Below are positions 21,979 to 33,484 of a stretch of DNA of 64,000 nt, in pieces. The notes beneath the pieces are model-generated. The model did not search any database, was not told where the DNA came from, and saw only the letters and a list, made by a program, of their open reading frames with translations. The stretch is from Heloderma charlesbogerti (taxonomy: Eukaryota; Chordata; Lepidosauria; Squamata; Helodermatidae), in contig JANEZZ010001570.1 in NCBI GenBank assembly GCA_026122225.1, positions 744,001 through 808,000 on the forward strand, read 5' to 3'. The translations under genes and the position numbers were made by a program. Position 1 is the stretch's first letter. The number at the start of each line of letters is the position of its first letter.

Positions 21979-22035
21979 GAAAAAGACACAATGGATAGTA
22001 TCCCATTGTGCTGGTGTGCTCACAGAAGCAACTGC

Positions 22036-22209
22036 TTGTGCAACGGGGCTGTTGCACTTCTAAAAATAACCCAAACATTTGTTTCCAGAACAGGGCAGGT
22101 CAGCAGAGCTTCCAGAAGGAAGCTCCACTAACCTGTCCCGATCCAGAAATGAGCATTTCCACTCATTGCACGGCTTATTTTTAGAAGCGTTGAAGTCTTG
22201 TTGCACAAA
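22036..22209. mobile_element. Foldback MITE, TTGTGCAAC family
   Basis: Left arm TTGTGCAAC...TTCTAAAAATAA...ACCTGTCC-type words are mirrored by TTATTTTTAGAAG...GTTGCACAA on the right, with the axis near CCAGAAGG at about 22115. The same family, in longer form, is at 43671-43892 (shared words CCACTCATT, TCCAGA.ATG, CAGCAGAG). Confidence 0.75.
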
Positions 22210-22346
22210 CGGTCATGAATGCAATGGAACCTGTGGAAGTAGAGTGGCCTCATTTGATGCTGCCCATAGAAAATGAAACAAAAATTGTTTTGGAAATTGG
22301 AAAGAAATTGGAAATTGGCAAGGATGGCACCAAATCAGATGCAGAA

Positions 22347-22348
<2 letters not shown>

Positions 22349-22385
<37 letters not shown>
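22349..22385. repeat. (TG)n microsatellite
   Basis: About eighteen TG units. Confidence 0.95.
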
Positions 22386-22386
<1 letters not shown>

Positions 22387-22389
22387 GTA

Positions 22390-22810
22390 TCAGGGACTCT
22401 ATTAATTCTGTTTTTCTTATTCTCAGCAAATGATTTACTAGCTATTTTGAACAGAACGTATTTTTTAAATTTTGAATATCACTTTTCCATTTTTTAATTG
22501 CTAATTAGGTTTCAATTAAGCTAAATATTTACATTTCAGATTATCAAAAACAACAATAATACCAGTTTTAAAAGGGTGCGGGAGGGGGGACTTTTTTGCA
22601 TATATGTTCAATCCAGCATTAGCTGGTCTGTTCACTTGGTTCCAAATTTGTACTGCACTTTGGGACCAATTTATGTTAATTCTGGAATAATATAAATGTG
22701 TACTTTCATGTTTAAGATTAGATGTGGAGTTTGCTTATGTTTAAGCCAATTATGCACTTTTTTTTACAAACAAATAACCCCCCCCAAAAAACCTAGTGTT
22801 GTACAGCAGA

Positions 22811-22858
<48 letters not shown>

Positions 22859-23131
22859 ACACATTTTAGAAAGACCAACTTGACCATAGAGAAAGGCCTA
22901 GGAAAGTGCAATTTAAGGAGCACCTACCATGCCAGAAGCAGTGTACAAATCCTGCCTTTTGTACTGCTCACAGCACAACTGGTTTCCTGGACAAACTGAA
23001 AGAGGATTTTACAGTGCTGTATAAAATTTCAGGGAATTCTGGGGCAGTTAATACGGGGAACCACCCTTGAGCCATCCCTGCATCTGCAATTTACATGTAA
23101 CTGGTGATATAGCTATGGCTATTCTGCTAGT
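22390..23131. other. No gene recognised; contains (TA)n(CA)n at 22811-22863
   Basis: AT-rich unclassified DNA with a compound microsatellite. Confidence 0.6.
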
Positions 23132-23139
23132 GTCCACAC

Positions 23140-24029
23140 TAGGGATGTACGAAAGGCACTTACCTGGTCCCACAGCATGCTTCGCGGTGGGGGGGAGGAG
23201 CTTCGGTTCTCCCCCCAAATTTCACGCCGGGGGGGGAGGCGCCCCGCCTCGCCCGGCCGAAATTCAGGCCGGGGAGAAGCACCCCGTCTCCCCGGCCACG
23301 AAATAAAAAAGTGGGGGGAAAAAAACAAAACCCATGATAGGCTACGTAACGATTTACATAGCCTATCACGGCTAGATTCCCAAAGTCAGCCATGATAGGC
23401 TACGTAAATCATTTCGTAGCCTATCACGGGTGACTTTGGAAAAAAAAAAAGCGCGTACGCAAATGGCGGTGCCCCTGGGCACTGCCATTTGCATTCCTTA
23501 TTTGGTCACGGTAGTCTACGTAAAGATTTACGTAGACAACGGCGAAAATAAGGGCAACGCTATTTGCGTTGCCCTTATTTTCGCCGTAGTCTATGTAAAT
23601 CTTTACGTAGACTACCGGGACCAAATAAGGAACACAAATGGCAGCGCCCATGGGCGCCGCCATTTGCATACGTGCCTTTTTTTCCCCTTCAAAATCACCC
23701 GTGATAGGCTACGTAACAATTTACGTAGCCTATCACGGCTGACTTTGGAAATCTAGCCGTGATAGGCGACATAAATCATTACGTAGCCTATCACGGGTGT
23801 TTGGGTTTTTTTACTTTTTTTTTTTTCACCGGCCGCCGCCCCCGCCCCCGACGAACCGCCGCCGAACTCCCGCCGGGACCTGCCGCCGAGAGGGACATTC
23901 GAGGGAGGTAAGTCCCATCCTGGAGGGTGGCGGGGGGGTGGTGGAGAATTTCGCCAACTATTTTGGGGGGCTGAATGCATTGGCATTCGGCTTCCCCGAG
24001 ATTCGTGGAGAAATTCTCCGCCATCCCTA
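23140..24029. mobile_element. Hairpin hAT-like element, complete
   Basis: About 890 bp, TAGGGATG to CATCCCTA (24022-24029), exact 8-bp duplication GTCCACAC (23132-23139, 24030-24037). End B is left (CACTTACC at 23158-23165), End A right (AGGTAAGT at 23906-23913). Four GATAGGCTACGTAA hairpins, in two pairs each joined by a CTAGATTCCCAAAGTCAGCC-type spacer, flank AAATGGCGGTGCC and GGCAGCGCC palindromes, GTAGTCTACGTAAA hairpins and the central AAGGGCAACGC palindrome near 23560. Order is H1-H2-H3-H4-H5-H4'-H3'-H2'-H1'. Confidence 0.93.
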
Positions 24030-24139
24030 GTCCACACCTGGGAGAGAGAATGATAATGTAGAGAGTAATATCATCCCATCTCATGCACTTTCCTGTATAC
24101 AGATGTTACCAAGGATACAGTCATGGGAAAATGGCAACC

Positions 24140-24260
24140 ATTTAGACTTCGGTTTGGGAAACATAGATTCCAACTCTGGTCAGCCATGAGTTTTCTGGCT
24201 GGCCATAGGCAAGCCATTTCCACCATCTTTACAATGCGGGAAAACTCATGAGCTCTCATC
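24140..24260 (+). repeat. tRNA-derived SINE (Sauria-like), internal part
   Basis: AGATTCCAACTCTGGTCAGC, CATGAGTTTTCTGGCTGGCC and GGCAAGCCATTTCC match the B-box and post-tRNA region of the squamate SINE type seen antisense at 20845-20975. Confidence 0.6.
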
Positions 24261-26270
24261 ATGACACTGAATGAAAATGGCTAAAGAACTAAACTGTGCC
24301 ATGCACATGCATTGAATGATAGAATAATAAAATGCAAATTGGATATACATTACAGTGTGGCAACACCAGTATTTAATTACCTACAGAAATTAATTAAATC
24401 CTGATACTTTATTTCAGATTTCCTGGATTTGTTTTTTTTACTTATTATTTTATAAATGAAAAATCAGCTGCAATTCAGCACATTCCCCATAAAGCAACAT
24501 AGAGGTTTTCAAAGCAGGAAATCAAATGTGTGTATAAATCAGCACTAGAATGTGTATCCTGCCATGCAAATCAGTGAAATTTGTTGGATGCCAGAAAACA
24601 AAACAAAAAACAGAAAAACAATATGAATATTTGTCACTGTTCTTTATGCCACCACAGCAGTCCCTACCACTGCTGAAAAAGGCACTGAGAAACAAATACC
24701 TATCTTCCCCACCACCCCTTGGTTTAAGCGCTAATTAAACTTCCCTGATAAGCACAGCAAACATGTGTAGCAAGAAAAATGCACACACTGTGAATCAGGA
24801 CACATGTCACTTGCATGTATAAATTACCATTAAAATTTGGAGCACATACAGTAACATATAAAACAGAAACCATTAAGTAAAAACAGAAAGAAAAAAGCTT
24901 CCTGCGTAGGGACAGGCTATCCAGCTTTCAAACTGATTATCCACTGTCTGAAAGAAACACCTCTATTTCACTAAGACGATGAATTGCCTTATGGAGCTCC
25001 ATGATAGCTTGTCTGTGGACCATTTAGAAAGCTATCAGGGATGAACCAAATTGCTTTTTCCTATTTTATTTTTAATCCAAGCAGCAAAACAATTCATTTA
25101 AGTATGACTTGGCCAAGCCATTCTTATGCAGATTGTCTGCATGGAATATGCAGAAGACTCATTTGTTCTGGTGGATTTTCTTCTTCTTTCTACTACAAAT
25201 ATTTTCATGTGTATGTGTTTCTGGAAGCTGCAAGTTTCATCCATTGAAGAGAATTTGTTTTAATTAAACCTGCTTGGCATCCACTTGGTTGTACTTTTGT
25301 GAACTTTTTTTTTTTTGCTACTTTCTTTTGTAGAATAGTAAAATGGGGGGGGGAATCAACATGAAGCATTGTGGGTTTTTTTTTTTTTAACAAAATGCAA
25401 TATGTAACTCAGATTACACACACACACACACTTTTATAGGATTTACCTATCTTATAAAAGAGTAAAGAAATAGTAATTTCCTTCTATTTGATGCCCTCCT
25501 TTTCAAATAGAGTGTTGGCCATTGAAAACTGTTGATATTTGAAGTTTCATTGATACTTATCTTATAAATACATCTTCCTTAAGGCAGTTATCCTGATACA
25601 TTTGGTCTCATCAAATGACAGACACCTTCCGTGACCCAAGTTTGACACTTAAGGTCTGAACTGAGGTAATTTCCTAACAGTCAAATTAACAGAGAATCAT
25701 GGTTGACTTTCAGACCTTTAAGAAATATATGCTTGAAGCAGGACTTCTTTGTTGTCATTTTTTGGTGCCTAAGAGCTGCTGAGCCCAGATTTTTTTTTAA
25801 AAAAAAACAAAACACATTACGGGTGTAGCATTCTACAGACATGGTCTCAGAGACTTGGTTTAAAAGCATCTTCCCCATTGTGCAGGCCTAACATGTTGAG
25901 AAAATGGCTAAAATTGCTTTAATTTTTTTTAGATGAACTCATTTTGAACAACACCACCATAACATTCCCCATCTTAAGCTACAATGCCATTATTATACTA
26001 TATCCCACAGGTTTAGTGGTGCAAAGCCAGATGGTAACTAACTTCCTATGCTCCTAGTTGTTCACTATAGTACATAACCGGGTATACAGAGAATGCCCCA
26101 TGGAAAGTGTCCTAGGGAAAGTATAATCTTTTACCCAGGGACAATAGAGGAACTCAGCCACATGTATTTTGTCAGCCATGTGAACCATTGTGTGATGGTG
26201 CCAAGATAAGTGGATCAGTGGACTAAGGAAATCAGTGGAGACAGATAGCACTAAAACAAGACAGGTCTGT
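24261..26270. other. No gene recognised
   Basis: Two kilobases of AT-rich, single-copy-looking DNA with short (CA)n at 25418-25432 and A/T runs. Confidence 0.6.
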
Positions 26271-26871
26271 ACGTAAAGATTTACGTAGCCTATCATGGCT
26301 AGATTTTCAAAGTCAGCTGTGATAGGCTACGTAAATCTTTACATAGCCTATCACGGCTGACTTTGGGGAAAAAAAAAAACCAGCACGTACGCAAATAGCG
26401 GCACCCTTATTTTTGCTGTAGTCTACGTAAATCTTTACGTAGACTACCTGTGCCCAAATAAGGAACGCAAATGGCGGCGCCCATGGGTGCCGCCATTTGC
26501 ATACGCACTTTTTTCCCCCCCCAAAGTCAGCCGTGATAGGCTACATAAAGATTACGTAGCCTATCACGGCTGACTTTGAAAATCTAGCCGTGATAGGCTA
26601 TGTAAATCTTTACGTAGCCTGTCACTTTTTTTCTTTTTCTTTTTACACTTTACTTGGAAATGGCGGCGGCAGCAGCTGGTCGGAAGACCAGCCGCCGCCG
26701 CCACCGAACCGCCGCCGGGACCCGCCGCCACGAGGGACATTCACGCGAGGTAAGTCCCATCCCGGGGGGGGGGCGGGGGGTGTCGGAGAATTTCCCCACC
26801 AATTTTGGGGGGCCGAATGCATTGTCATTCAGCCTCCCAAAGATTCGTGGAGAAATTCTCCGACATCCCTA
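26271..26871. mobile_element. Hairpin hAT-like element, left end lost inside a hairpin
   Basis: Starts abruptly in a hairpin stem (GTACGTAAAGATTTACG) and ends normally at CATCCCTA (26864-26871). Present: three complete GATAGGCTACGTAAA hairpins, one GTAGTCTACGTAAATC hairpin, one AAATGGCGGCGCC palindrome, and End A with AGGTAAGT at 26748-26755. The missing left end begins exactly where a hairpin should be. Confidence 0.85.
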
Positions 26872-27278
26872 GTTTTATTATTAGACCTATATGGATGTTC
26901 TCCAAGACTGGATTTCTGAGCATATGGATGTAAATTCCACTGAAAGAAATGGGAATGATGCCAAGTTCATACCTGCATGTTGGCCCTCAGTAAGTGTGAC
27001 ATTAGGGATGCTGGAGAAATTCGAGATGGACTAAAATGAGCTCAGATTTCTAAAATTCTGACATGCGGAATCCACTGCAGAGCAGCCTCCTCAGGCAGCA
27101 CAGAGTCCATGGACTGCCATAAGATTTTTTAATTTTCCTGAAATTTATGCATATAAATTTGTAGGAAAATATGCAGGAAATGTTGAATGTAATCGGGAAC
27201 AATATGCTAAATATTATGTACTAAGGTAAATTATGTAATTACATAAGTACTTATGTAATTATTTCCGTATTTTTCTGC

Positions 27279-27534
27279 TAGGGGTGTATGAAACCCTTCT
27301 TTCCTGGCTCCGCCAGGTTCCACAGGTGGGGGGAGGTGATCCATTCCTCCCCCTGGAATCCTCGACGGGGGGGCGATCCATTCCTCCCCCCGGAATCCTG
27401 CCCGGCAAGCTCTGCTTTGCAGCCAGGCCACAGAGCCACCGGCCGGACCAACCTGCAGCGGGGCCTCCAGCCTGCCGAAATTTGCTGGCATTCGGCCTCA
27501 CTGGGATCCGTGGTGGAATTCTCCGCCATCCCTA
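27279..27534. mobile_element. Minimal hairpin-family element (ends only)
   Basis: About 256 bp, TAGGGGTG to CATCCCTA, flanks TTTTCTGC and TTTTCCGC (7 of 8). It consists only of an End B-like GC-rich block (two GGAATCCT-CGAC/CCCG units) joined to End A (CGAAATTTGCTGGCATTCGG). All GATAGGCTACG and ATGGCGGC palindromes are gone, so the ends alone were enough to move. Confidence 0.85.
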
Positions 27535-27545
27535 TTTTCCGCATG

Positions 27546-27547
<2 letters not shown>

Positions 27548-27615
<68 letters not shown>

Positions 27616-27620
27616 TACAT
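27548..27620. repeat. (TA)n(CA)n(TA) microsatellite
   Basis: Alternating tract within the End C MITE. Confidence 0.95.
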
Positions 27621-27730
27621 ATATATATTTGCATCTGTCTGTGGGTGTACAATGGAACAAAAGGCACCTGACAATCCACAAAACACTGACGGAGTGGATT
27701 TTATACAGTCTGTACATCCCTATGTGACAT

Positions 27731-28066
27731 TAAGTAATGATTTGCATGTGTGAACAGCCATCGTAAATGAAACAATGCAGAGCTGATATTACCTAAACCA
27801 CAATAGCACTTCAGTTAAAAGTCACTGAGTGACACACGTAGAGTGATAAGATGTTGAATCTCACCACTATATCAGAACACCTCAGATTCTGTCCCAAAGT
27901 CCCCCACTCACCTGCCCGCCCCCTGTCATCCAGCAAATGCTTGGAAATTGATTTGGAAATTCCACAATGGCACCCATTGGTGAGCTGACAGACCAGCTTG
28001 ATATGGCCTGCCTCCCCTGCCCATTACAAATATCATGGGAATGGAACTAGCAGTGGAAATCAGGAT
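27731..28066. other. No gene recognised
   Basis: Unclassified DNA between two elements. Confidence 0.5.
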
Positions 28067-28074
28067 GTCTGGGG

Positions 28075-29038
28075 TAGGACATCAGAGAAATCAGGATGTC
28101 AGAGAATTCTGCCACAGATCTCGGTGAGGCCGAATGCCAGTGCATTTGGCCCCCTGAAATCCGTGGCGGAATGAAGACCCCCGGCCCCCCACCCCGCGAA
28201 AGGTGCTCGAAACGGAGCACTTACCTGCTGCTGTTCACGCTGACTTGTGAATGGCAGCCGCCCTGCAGCCACCATTCATTTCTTCATCATAGCCATAATA
28301 GGCTACGTAAATACTTATGTAGCCTATCACGGCTAACGCAGGGACGCCTTTTGCATCCCTGCGGAGGCCGTGATAGGCTACGTAAGTTTTTACATAGCCT
28401 GTCACGGCAACCTCCCCCCAAAAAGCAGCGTACCCAAATGGCGGCGGCTATGGTGGCCGCCATTTGCATTCCCTATTTTTTGCCATTTTAGCTTACATAC
28501 ATATTTACGTGGGCTATTATGGTAAAAACAAGGGGAACGCAAATAGCATAGTGGGTGCTATTTGCATTCCGTTTTTTTCGCCATAATAGCCTACATAAAT
28601 ATTTACGTAGGCTAAATGGGGGGGGGGAGGAACGCAAATGGCACCCATTACGCTATTTGCATTCCCCTTGTTTTTTGCAGTAATAGCCTACATAAATATT
28701 TATGTAGGCTAAAATGGCTAAAAATAGGGAACGCAAATGGCAGCCGCTGTAGCCGCTGCCATTTGCATATGCTGGTTTTTTTTGGCTTTCCATGATAGGC
28801 TATGTAAATACTTATGCAGCCTATCATGGCAGCTTTGCAGGACACAAATTGCGGCTGCTACGGCAGCCACCATTTGCGTCCACAGCAGCCCTTCCGTGGC
28901 CGGAACTCCGGCTGCTGACGGCCCTGGCCAGCAGCTCTGCGGAGCTGGCCCAGGGGGGATTCTGGGGGGAGGGACAGAGCGCCTCCCCCCACCACGAATC
29001 CAAGCTCAGCAAAGGTAAGTGACTTTCGTACATCCCTA
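28075..29038. mobile_element. Hairpin hAT-like element, complete, long core
   Basis: About 964 bp, exact 8-bp duplication GTCTGGGG (28067-28074, 29039-29046), right end CATCCCTA. Left End A begins TAGGACATCAGAGAAATC and carries a small internal duplication of that terminus (AGGATGTCAGAG at 28092). The core has two GATAGGCTACGTAA(A/G) hairpins, then AAATGGCGGCGGC / GGCCGCCATTT, TAGCCTACATAAATATT hairpins three times, a third GATAGGCTATG hairpin, and End B with AAGGTAAGT at 29013-29021. Confidence 0.9.
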
Positions 29039-29046
29039 GTCTGGGG

Positions 29047-29338
29047 TAGGGATGTCAGAGAAATCCGCTACGGATTCAAATGAGGCCAGATGTGGGCTCA
29101 GGAATCCACAGCGGATTGGGACCACTTACCTCTGCTCCAGGAGGACTGGAGGAGGAATGGCACTCGGCTGCTTCTTCCAGCCAGAGCTGTTCGCCTCCTC
29201 CCTGTCCCTTCCGATTGCCTTTAAGAAAAATGTCTTTAAATAAAAAAAGGTGATTGGGAGGATGTGCACATAGACTTATATGCAAGCATATAAGTGAGCA
29301 GCAAGCAGAGCAGATAGGGGTGAGTTCACCCATCCCTA
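29047..29338. mobile_element. hAT-like MITE adjoining the previous element
   Basis: TAGGGATGTCAGAG to CATCCCTA (29331-29338), 292 bp, with the palindrome AATCCGCTACGGATT and ACTTATATGCAAGCATATAAG (29273-29294). Only GTCT of the flanking octamers agrees (GTCTGGGG, GTCTCTCA). The neighbour to its left inserted exactly beside its left terminus, which uses up the left flank. Confidence 0.65.
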
Positions 29339-29479
29339 GTCTCTCACGTCTTTCCAGCAGTAGATTGAATCTCAGCCATCACAGACGAATACTCTTAATG
29401 TTACAGGCTAAACCAGTTCCCAGGAAGCAACAGTGGGAGAAAGCTCTCTTGAATAGTAGAGCTCTCTACTCTTAAAGCT

Positions 29480-29580
29480 CTCTTGTCCTGCTTGTGATCT
29501 TCCCACTGGAATCTGCTTGGCCACAGTGGGAAAGAGGATGCTGGACTAGATAGGTGTTAGGTCTGATCCAGTCAAGATTC
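29480..29580 (+). repeat. CR1-like LINE 3' tail fragment
   Basis: GGCCACAGTGGGAAAGAGGA, TGCTGGACTAGATAGG and GTCTGATCCAG repeat the tail module seen at 9250-9310. Confidence 0.6.
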
Positions 29581-31889
29581 AGTTTGAATCCCAATTCACT
29601 GCTTTGCAAAAAAGCCAGATTCTGCTGAGACTGATTTGGAGACTGTCTACTTCAACTTGGGTACTGAACCCAAGTTGAGATTTGGAAATCTGTGGCTTTA
29701 TGCCTGCCTTTGTCTCACATGGGAAATCTAAAAATGGCTCTATTTTTCTGTTTGTTAGAAGTGGATGGAATTGGCAGGTGTAATAGGAGGGAATAATACC
29801 TGATACATTTCAGAAAAAAATTGGTACAGTGGGGTTTTTTTTGTTTTCTTTTGCTACATGCCTTTGTATTTTGATTTTTTAAAAAGGGAACTTCTGGTAA
29901 CCTTTTCATTTATTGGCAGAATTGGATAAGATTTGCTGGGATAGTTGTCCCTTTTGAGGGGACTGAGCCTGCCAAGTTCCAGATGAATAGGTATAGGGAT
30001 GTTTGTGCAAGAGTAGCCTTTACATTTTGAAGGTTTTGTGAATTAAGCCTCATGGAGGGTCTAGCTTCAGCTCTAGTCTAGCTTCAGTTTTGGAAGAAGC
30101 CCAGTTCACCTTGGAAGGCACTAGAATTGGTCCAAAGGAGGCCAAATTCAGTTCAGACTTTGGCCCAAGCTGCACACATCTCTATACTCCAGCAGGGCAC
30201 TTCGTATGTTCTTATTATCAAAGATCGCTAGCATAAATAATTAAAATCAAGCATTTTTTTTCAAGGATATATTACAATGCCTTGAATTCTAAAGGAAGAC
30301 TCCTAAAAACAATTTTAAAGTAGACACAGTTCCAAGAGTGTTTAACATAATACATGCAGTTCACAGGTTTTACGAAGCATTGTATCACCTGCCCTATCCC
30401 AGCACAAGCCAAGTAACAGCCTCAGCATCTAGTTAACAAAGGGTAGAATCCAGTCACCTCATCCTGCTGATGGAATGGTTTTCATGAACCATTGGGAGGG
30501 TGGAGGGGGATTACCCTTCCCCTCTGCTGCCCCCGATACACATTCAAAATCAGTTCTGGGAGGGCTGGGGATGAGGAGGAGATCGTCTCAGTGCTTGAGC
30601 AAAAGTCCTACCACACATGACAATAGATTCCACCCAAAGTCTGAAATACGATACATTGGGAATAGGCCTCCATTTGGCACAGTATGACTTACTTCTGAGT
30701 AAACATACATAGGATTACACTGTTAGAGATCCTGGGAATTCTCTGATGTCTGGTGGCCAGAGCATGAAAACATTCATGATTAGAAGTGTATCTCTGATCC
30801 TTTTATCTCACCCAAAAATCTACTCAGATGAGATCCTGTGTGGTATTGGAAGAAACACAATACATTATTGAGGAAGACACTGTGTTTTTTGTATGCCTCC
30901 AAGTTTAATTAAACTTGGCACATTTTAATGCAATTTCTCATGAGAAGATAATGTCTAATATGTTAGGGTGTTTTGCACACACACACACCCCGTTTACACC
31001 ATGGTGAATCTGAAATAGTGCCACCAAGTCAAAGGACTGAAGTGAGATCAAAATATAACAGCCCAGAGCATTTCCATAAAGCTGTAAACCTACAGAGTTT
31101 TCATGTTCCATAATGGAGCACATACAGGGCAACATTAATATTCTATTGAGCTTCTTTAATGTTATTATTTCCACCGCTTTTTTATAGTCTCCTATTGCTG
31201 GCATGTAAATTTTGTCTTTATGAGTGTATCTGAATGAGAATTGTCACCCAGGTATCTAAATGAGTTCTCATGCTTATCAAAGAGCCTGTTTTATTCAAAT
31301 TCTTCCATTGTACCTGCCAGGAGGAAATGGCATCAAATGTAAATTCTGTCTCCAGGCAGATACAGCATTGTGTGGAATTGCAATAAAATTTAAATTTGAA
31401 AGCTTGTGTTACTGAAATTTTAAAAGTAAAAACACAGCATAAAATCAACAGGCAGAACAGAAAAGTTCACCAACTTTTTTAGAGGCTGCTTTTTGAATTT
31501 CTAGAGTTCATGTGTGTAGTTTTCTGAAGGAAAGCAAAGGACAAATATCAAAGAGAACATTGTTTGGACAATTCTGAAAGTGGAAATGAATTAAGTCTAG
31601 GCCAGATTCTGTGCTTCTTGAAATTTTATTCCGTCAACATATATCTTTCTGTAGAATTGTTGTGGAGGAGAAAATCTACCGGTATGATTTCCAGTGTCAG
31701 ATATTTAATAATTGCTACTTGTATTTCCCTTTAGGTATCTGACATTCCATTTTTGACATAATATAACATTCAGACATTCAGTATTGAGGCTACTTGATAA
31801 TGTAGCATTTGGTATTTAACAGTATATATGCACAGTGCTTGTCATGGAAGGTTTACATATCAGTCAGGAAGCTTGACAAGAACTTCATT
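29581..31889. other. No gene recognised
   Basis: Unclassified DNA. A possible small MITE of the same terminal type lies at 29994-30184 (TAGGGATG to CATCTCTA) but without matching flanks. Confidence 0.55.
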
Positions 31890-32354
31890 GTCTTTCTCAT
31901 AGAATCAGTATAGTGGGGTTGGAAGGAGCCTACAAGGCCACTGAGTCCAACCCCCTGCTCAATGCAGGAATCTAAGTCAGAGCATCCCTGACAGATGGCT
32001 GTCCAGCCTCATCTTGAATGCCTCCAGTGTGGGAGAGCCCACCACCACCCTAGGTAATCGGTTCCATTGTCGTATTGCTCTAACAGTCAGGAATTTTTTC
32101 CTGATGTTCAGCCAGAATCTGGCTTCCTGTACCTTGAGCCCATTATTCCGTGTCCTGCATTCTGGGATGATCGAGAAGAGATCCTTGTCTTCCTCTCTGT
32201 GACGACCTTTCAAGTAGTTGAAGAGCACTATCCTATCTCCCCTCAGTCTTCTCTTCTCAAGGCTAAACATGCCCAGTTCTTTCACTTTCTCTTCATAGGG
32301 CTTTGTTTCCAGTCCCCTGATCATCTTTGTTGCCCTCCTCTGAACTCTCTCCAC
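31890..32354 (-). pseudogene. CR1 LINE: ORF2 C-terminus and 3' UTR
   Basis: Minus strand reads ERVQRRATKMIRGLETKPYE, FSLEKRRLRGDRIVLFNYLK, ARFWLNIRKKFLTVRAIRQW, NRLPRVVVGSPTLEAFKMRL, ending with a stop, the textbook CR1 ORF2 C-terminus, followed by the CR1 3' UTR (CTTGAGTCC-type region, GGTTGGAAGGAGCC, ATAGAATC). The 125-residue frame is intact. The upstream end is a target-site duplication copy CTCTCCAC (32347-32354) next to a hairpin element. The rest of the same CR1 is at 32687-33773 (inverted) and 34136-38760. Confidence 0.95.
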
Positions 32355-32686
32355 TAGGGATGACAGAAGATTCCACCATGGATCTTAGTGAGGCTGAATA
32401 CCAGTGCATTAGGCCCCTGGAAATCCATGGTGGGACGAAGCCCTCCCCGCCCCACCACCCTGCAAAAGGTGCATGAAACAGAGCACTTATCTGGTGCTGT
32501 TCGCGCTGCTTTGCGAATTGCAGTCGCCATTCGCTTCCCCATTTTTACCATGATAGGCTACGTCAATACTTACGTAGCCTATCATGGCTAACGCAGGGAC
32601 ACCAGTTGCATCCCTGCGGAGGCTGTGATAGGCTACGTAAATATTTATGTAGCATATCATGGCAAAAAAAGGGAACGCGAATCAGT
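32355..32686. mobile_element. Hairpin hAT-like element, left half (End A side)
   Basis: Begins TAGGGATGACAGAAG directly after CTCTCCAC. Contains End A, two GATAGGCTACGT hairpins (32549-32587, 32624-32662) and breaks off in the A-rich linker after the second hairpin (AAAAAAAGGGAACGCGAAT). Its End B half is at 33774-34135 on the far side of an inverted CR1 segment. Confidence 0.88.
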
Positions 32687-33046
32687 CAGTCTGTATGCAC
32701 CTTGAAAACAATGCCGTGATTACTCGAAGCCAACATGGATTTGTCAAGAACAAATCCTGCCAGGTGAATCTGATCTCATTTTTTTTATCAAGTAGTATCC
32801 CTTGTGGACTAGGGGAATGCTGTGGACATCATATACCTTGACTTTAGCAAAGCTTTCGACAAAATGCCCCATGATATCCTGATAAGCAAATTAGCTCAAA
32901 GTGGGCTAGATGAAACAACAATCAGGTGGATCCACAGTTGGCTACAGAATCGGACTCAAAGAGTGCTAATCAATGGGATCTTCTCAAACTGGAGAAAGGT
33001 AAGGAGTGGGGTACTGCAGGGCTCAGTCCTGGGCCCAGTGCTCAGC
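32687..33046 (+). pseudogene. CR1 LINE RT core, inverted segment (first part)
   Basis: Plus strand encodes QSVCMHLENNAVITRSQHGF, VKNKSCQVNLISFF, then after one frameshift VDIIYLDFSKAFDKMPHDI, WIHSWLQNRTQRVLING, SGVLQGSVLGPVLSNQ. These are CR1 RT motifs in order. Orientation is opposite to the CR1 sequences on both sides (31890-32354 and 34136-35245), and the protein order shows that this is their missing middle. It stops just before the YxDD box, where a broken hairpin element begins. Confidence 0.93.
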
Positions 33047-33484
33047 AACCAAATAAGGAACGGGAATGGGGGATCCCTATGGGGGCCGCCATGATCCGTA
33101 CGCGCTTTTTTTTTTTTTAAGTCACCCGTGATAGGCTACGTGACGATTTACGTAGCCTATCACGGCTGACTTTGCAAATCTAGCCATGATAGGCTACGTT
33201 AATCGTCACGTAGCCTATCACGGGGGCGTTTTTTTTTTCTTTTATTGGAATGGCAGCGGCGGCAGCTGGTCAAAAGACCAGCTGCCGCTCCCGCCCCGGA
33301 CGAAGACCCGACGAACCGCTGGCCAGACCCTCCGCCGGGAGGGACATTCGCCAAAGGTAAGTCCCATCCCGGGGGGGGCGGGGGGCGGGGGGCAGAGAAT
33401 TTCTCCCCGAAACTTGTTCGGGGGGCCGAACACGTTGGCGCTCGGCCCCCCGAAGTTTCGGGGATAAATTCTCCGCCATCCCTA
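33047..33484. mobile_element. Hairpin hAT-like element, left half lost at the palindrome centre
   Basis: Starts in the centre module (CCAAATAAGGAACGGG) and ends normally at CATCCCTA (33477-33484). Contains one ATGGGGGATC/GGCCGCCAT palindrome, two GATAGGCTACG hairpins (33128-33167, 33187-33224) and End A with AAGGTAAGT at 33354-33362 and a GGCAGCTGGTC/GACCAGCTGCC hairpin. The loss also removed the CR1 YxDD region. Confidence 0.88.
33354..33362 (+). other. Consensus 5' splice-site-like motif in End A
   Basis: AAG|GTAAGT pointing outward from the element, downstream of the GC-rich block. The same motif stands in End A at 23906-23913, 26748-26755 and 57457-57465. Confidence 0.5.

Larger units (their letters stand above)
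27003..27722. mobile_element. End C type hAT-like MITE with nested insertion
   Basis: TAGGGATGCTGGAGAAATTC (27003) to GTACATCCCTA (27722), exact 8-bp duplication TGTGACAT (26995-27002, 27723-27730). AT-rich core with the palindrome TTATGTAATTACATAAG (27232-27248). The right part has ATGGAACAAAAGGCACCTGA as in the 6158 and 48913 copies, mirrored. A second element sits at 27279-27534 and a microsatellite has expanded at 27548-27620. Confidence 0.9.

Noticed and set aside
23335..23790. Regular short palindromes, superficially like a CRISPR array
   Set aside because: Spacers are not unique, the units are mirrored, the flanks are transposon ends and the DNA is vertebrate.
29994..30184. Possible small TAGGGATG...CATCTCTA element
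   Set aside because: Termini are suggestive, but flanking octamers do not match and there is no interior similarity to the other families, so it is not listed as a firm feature.
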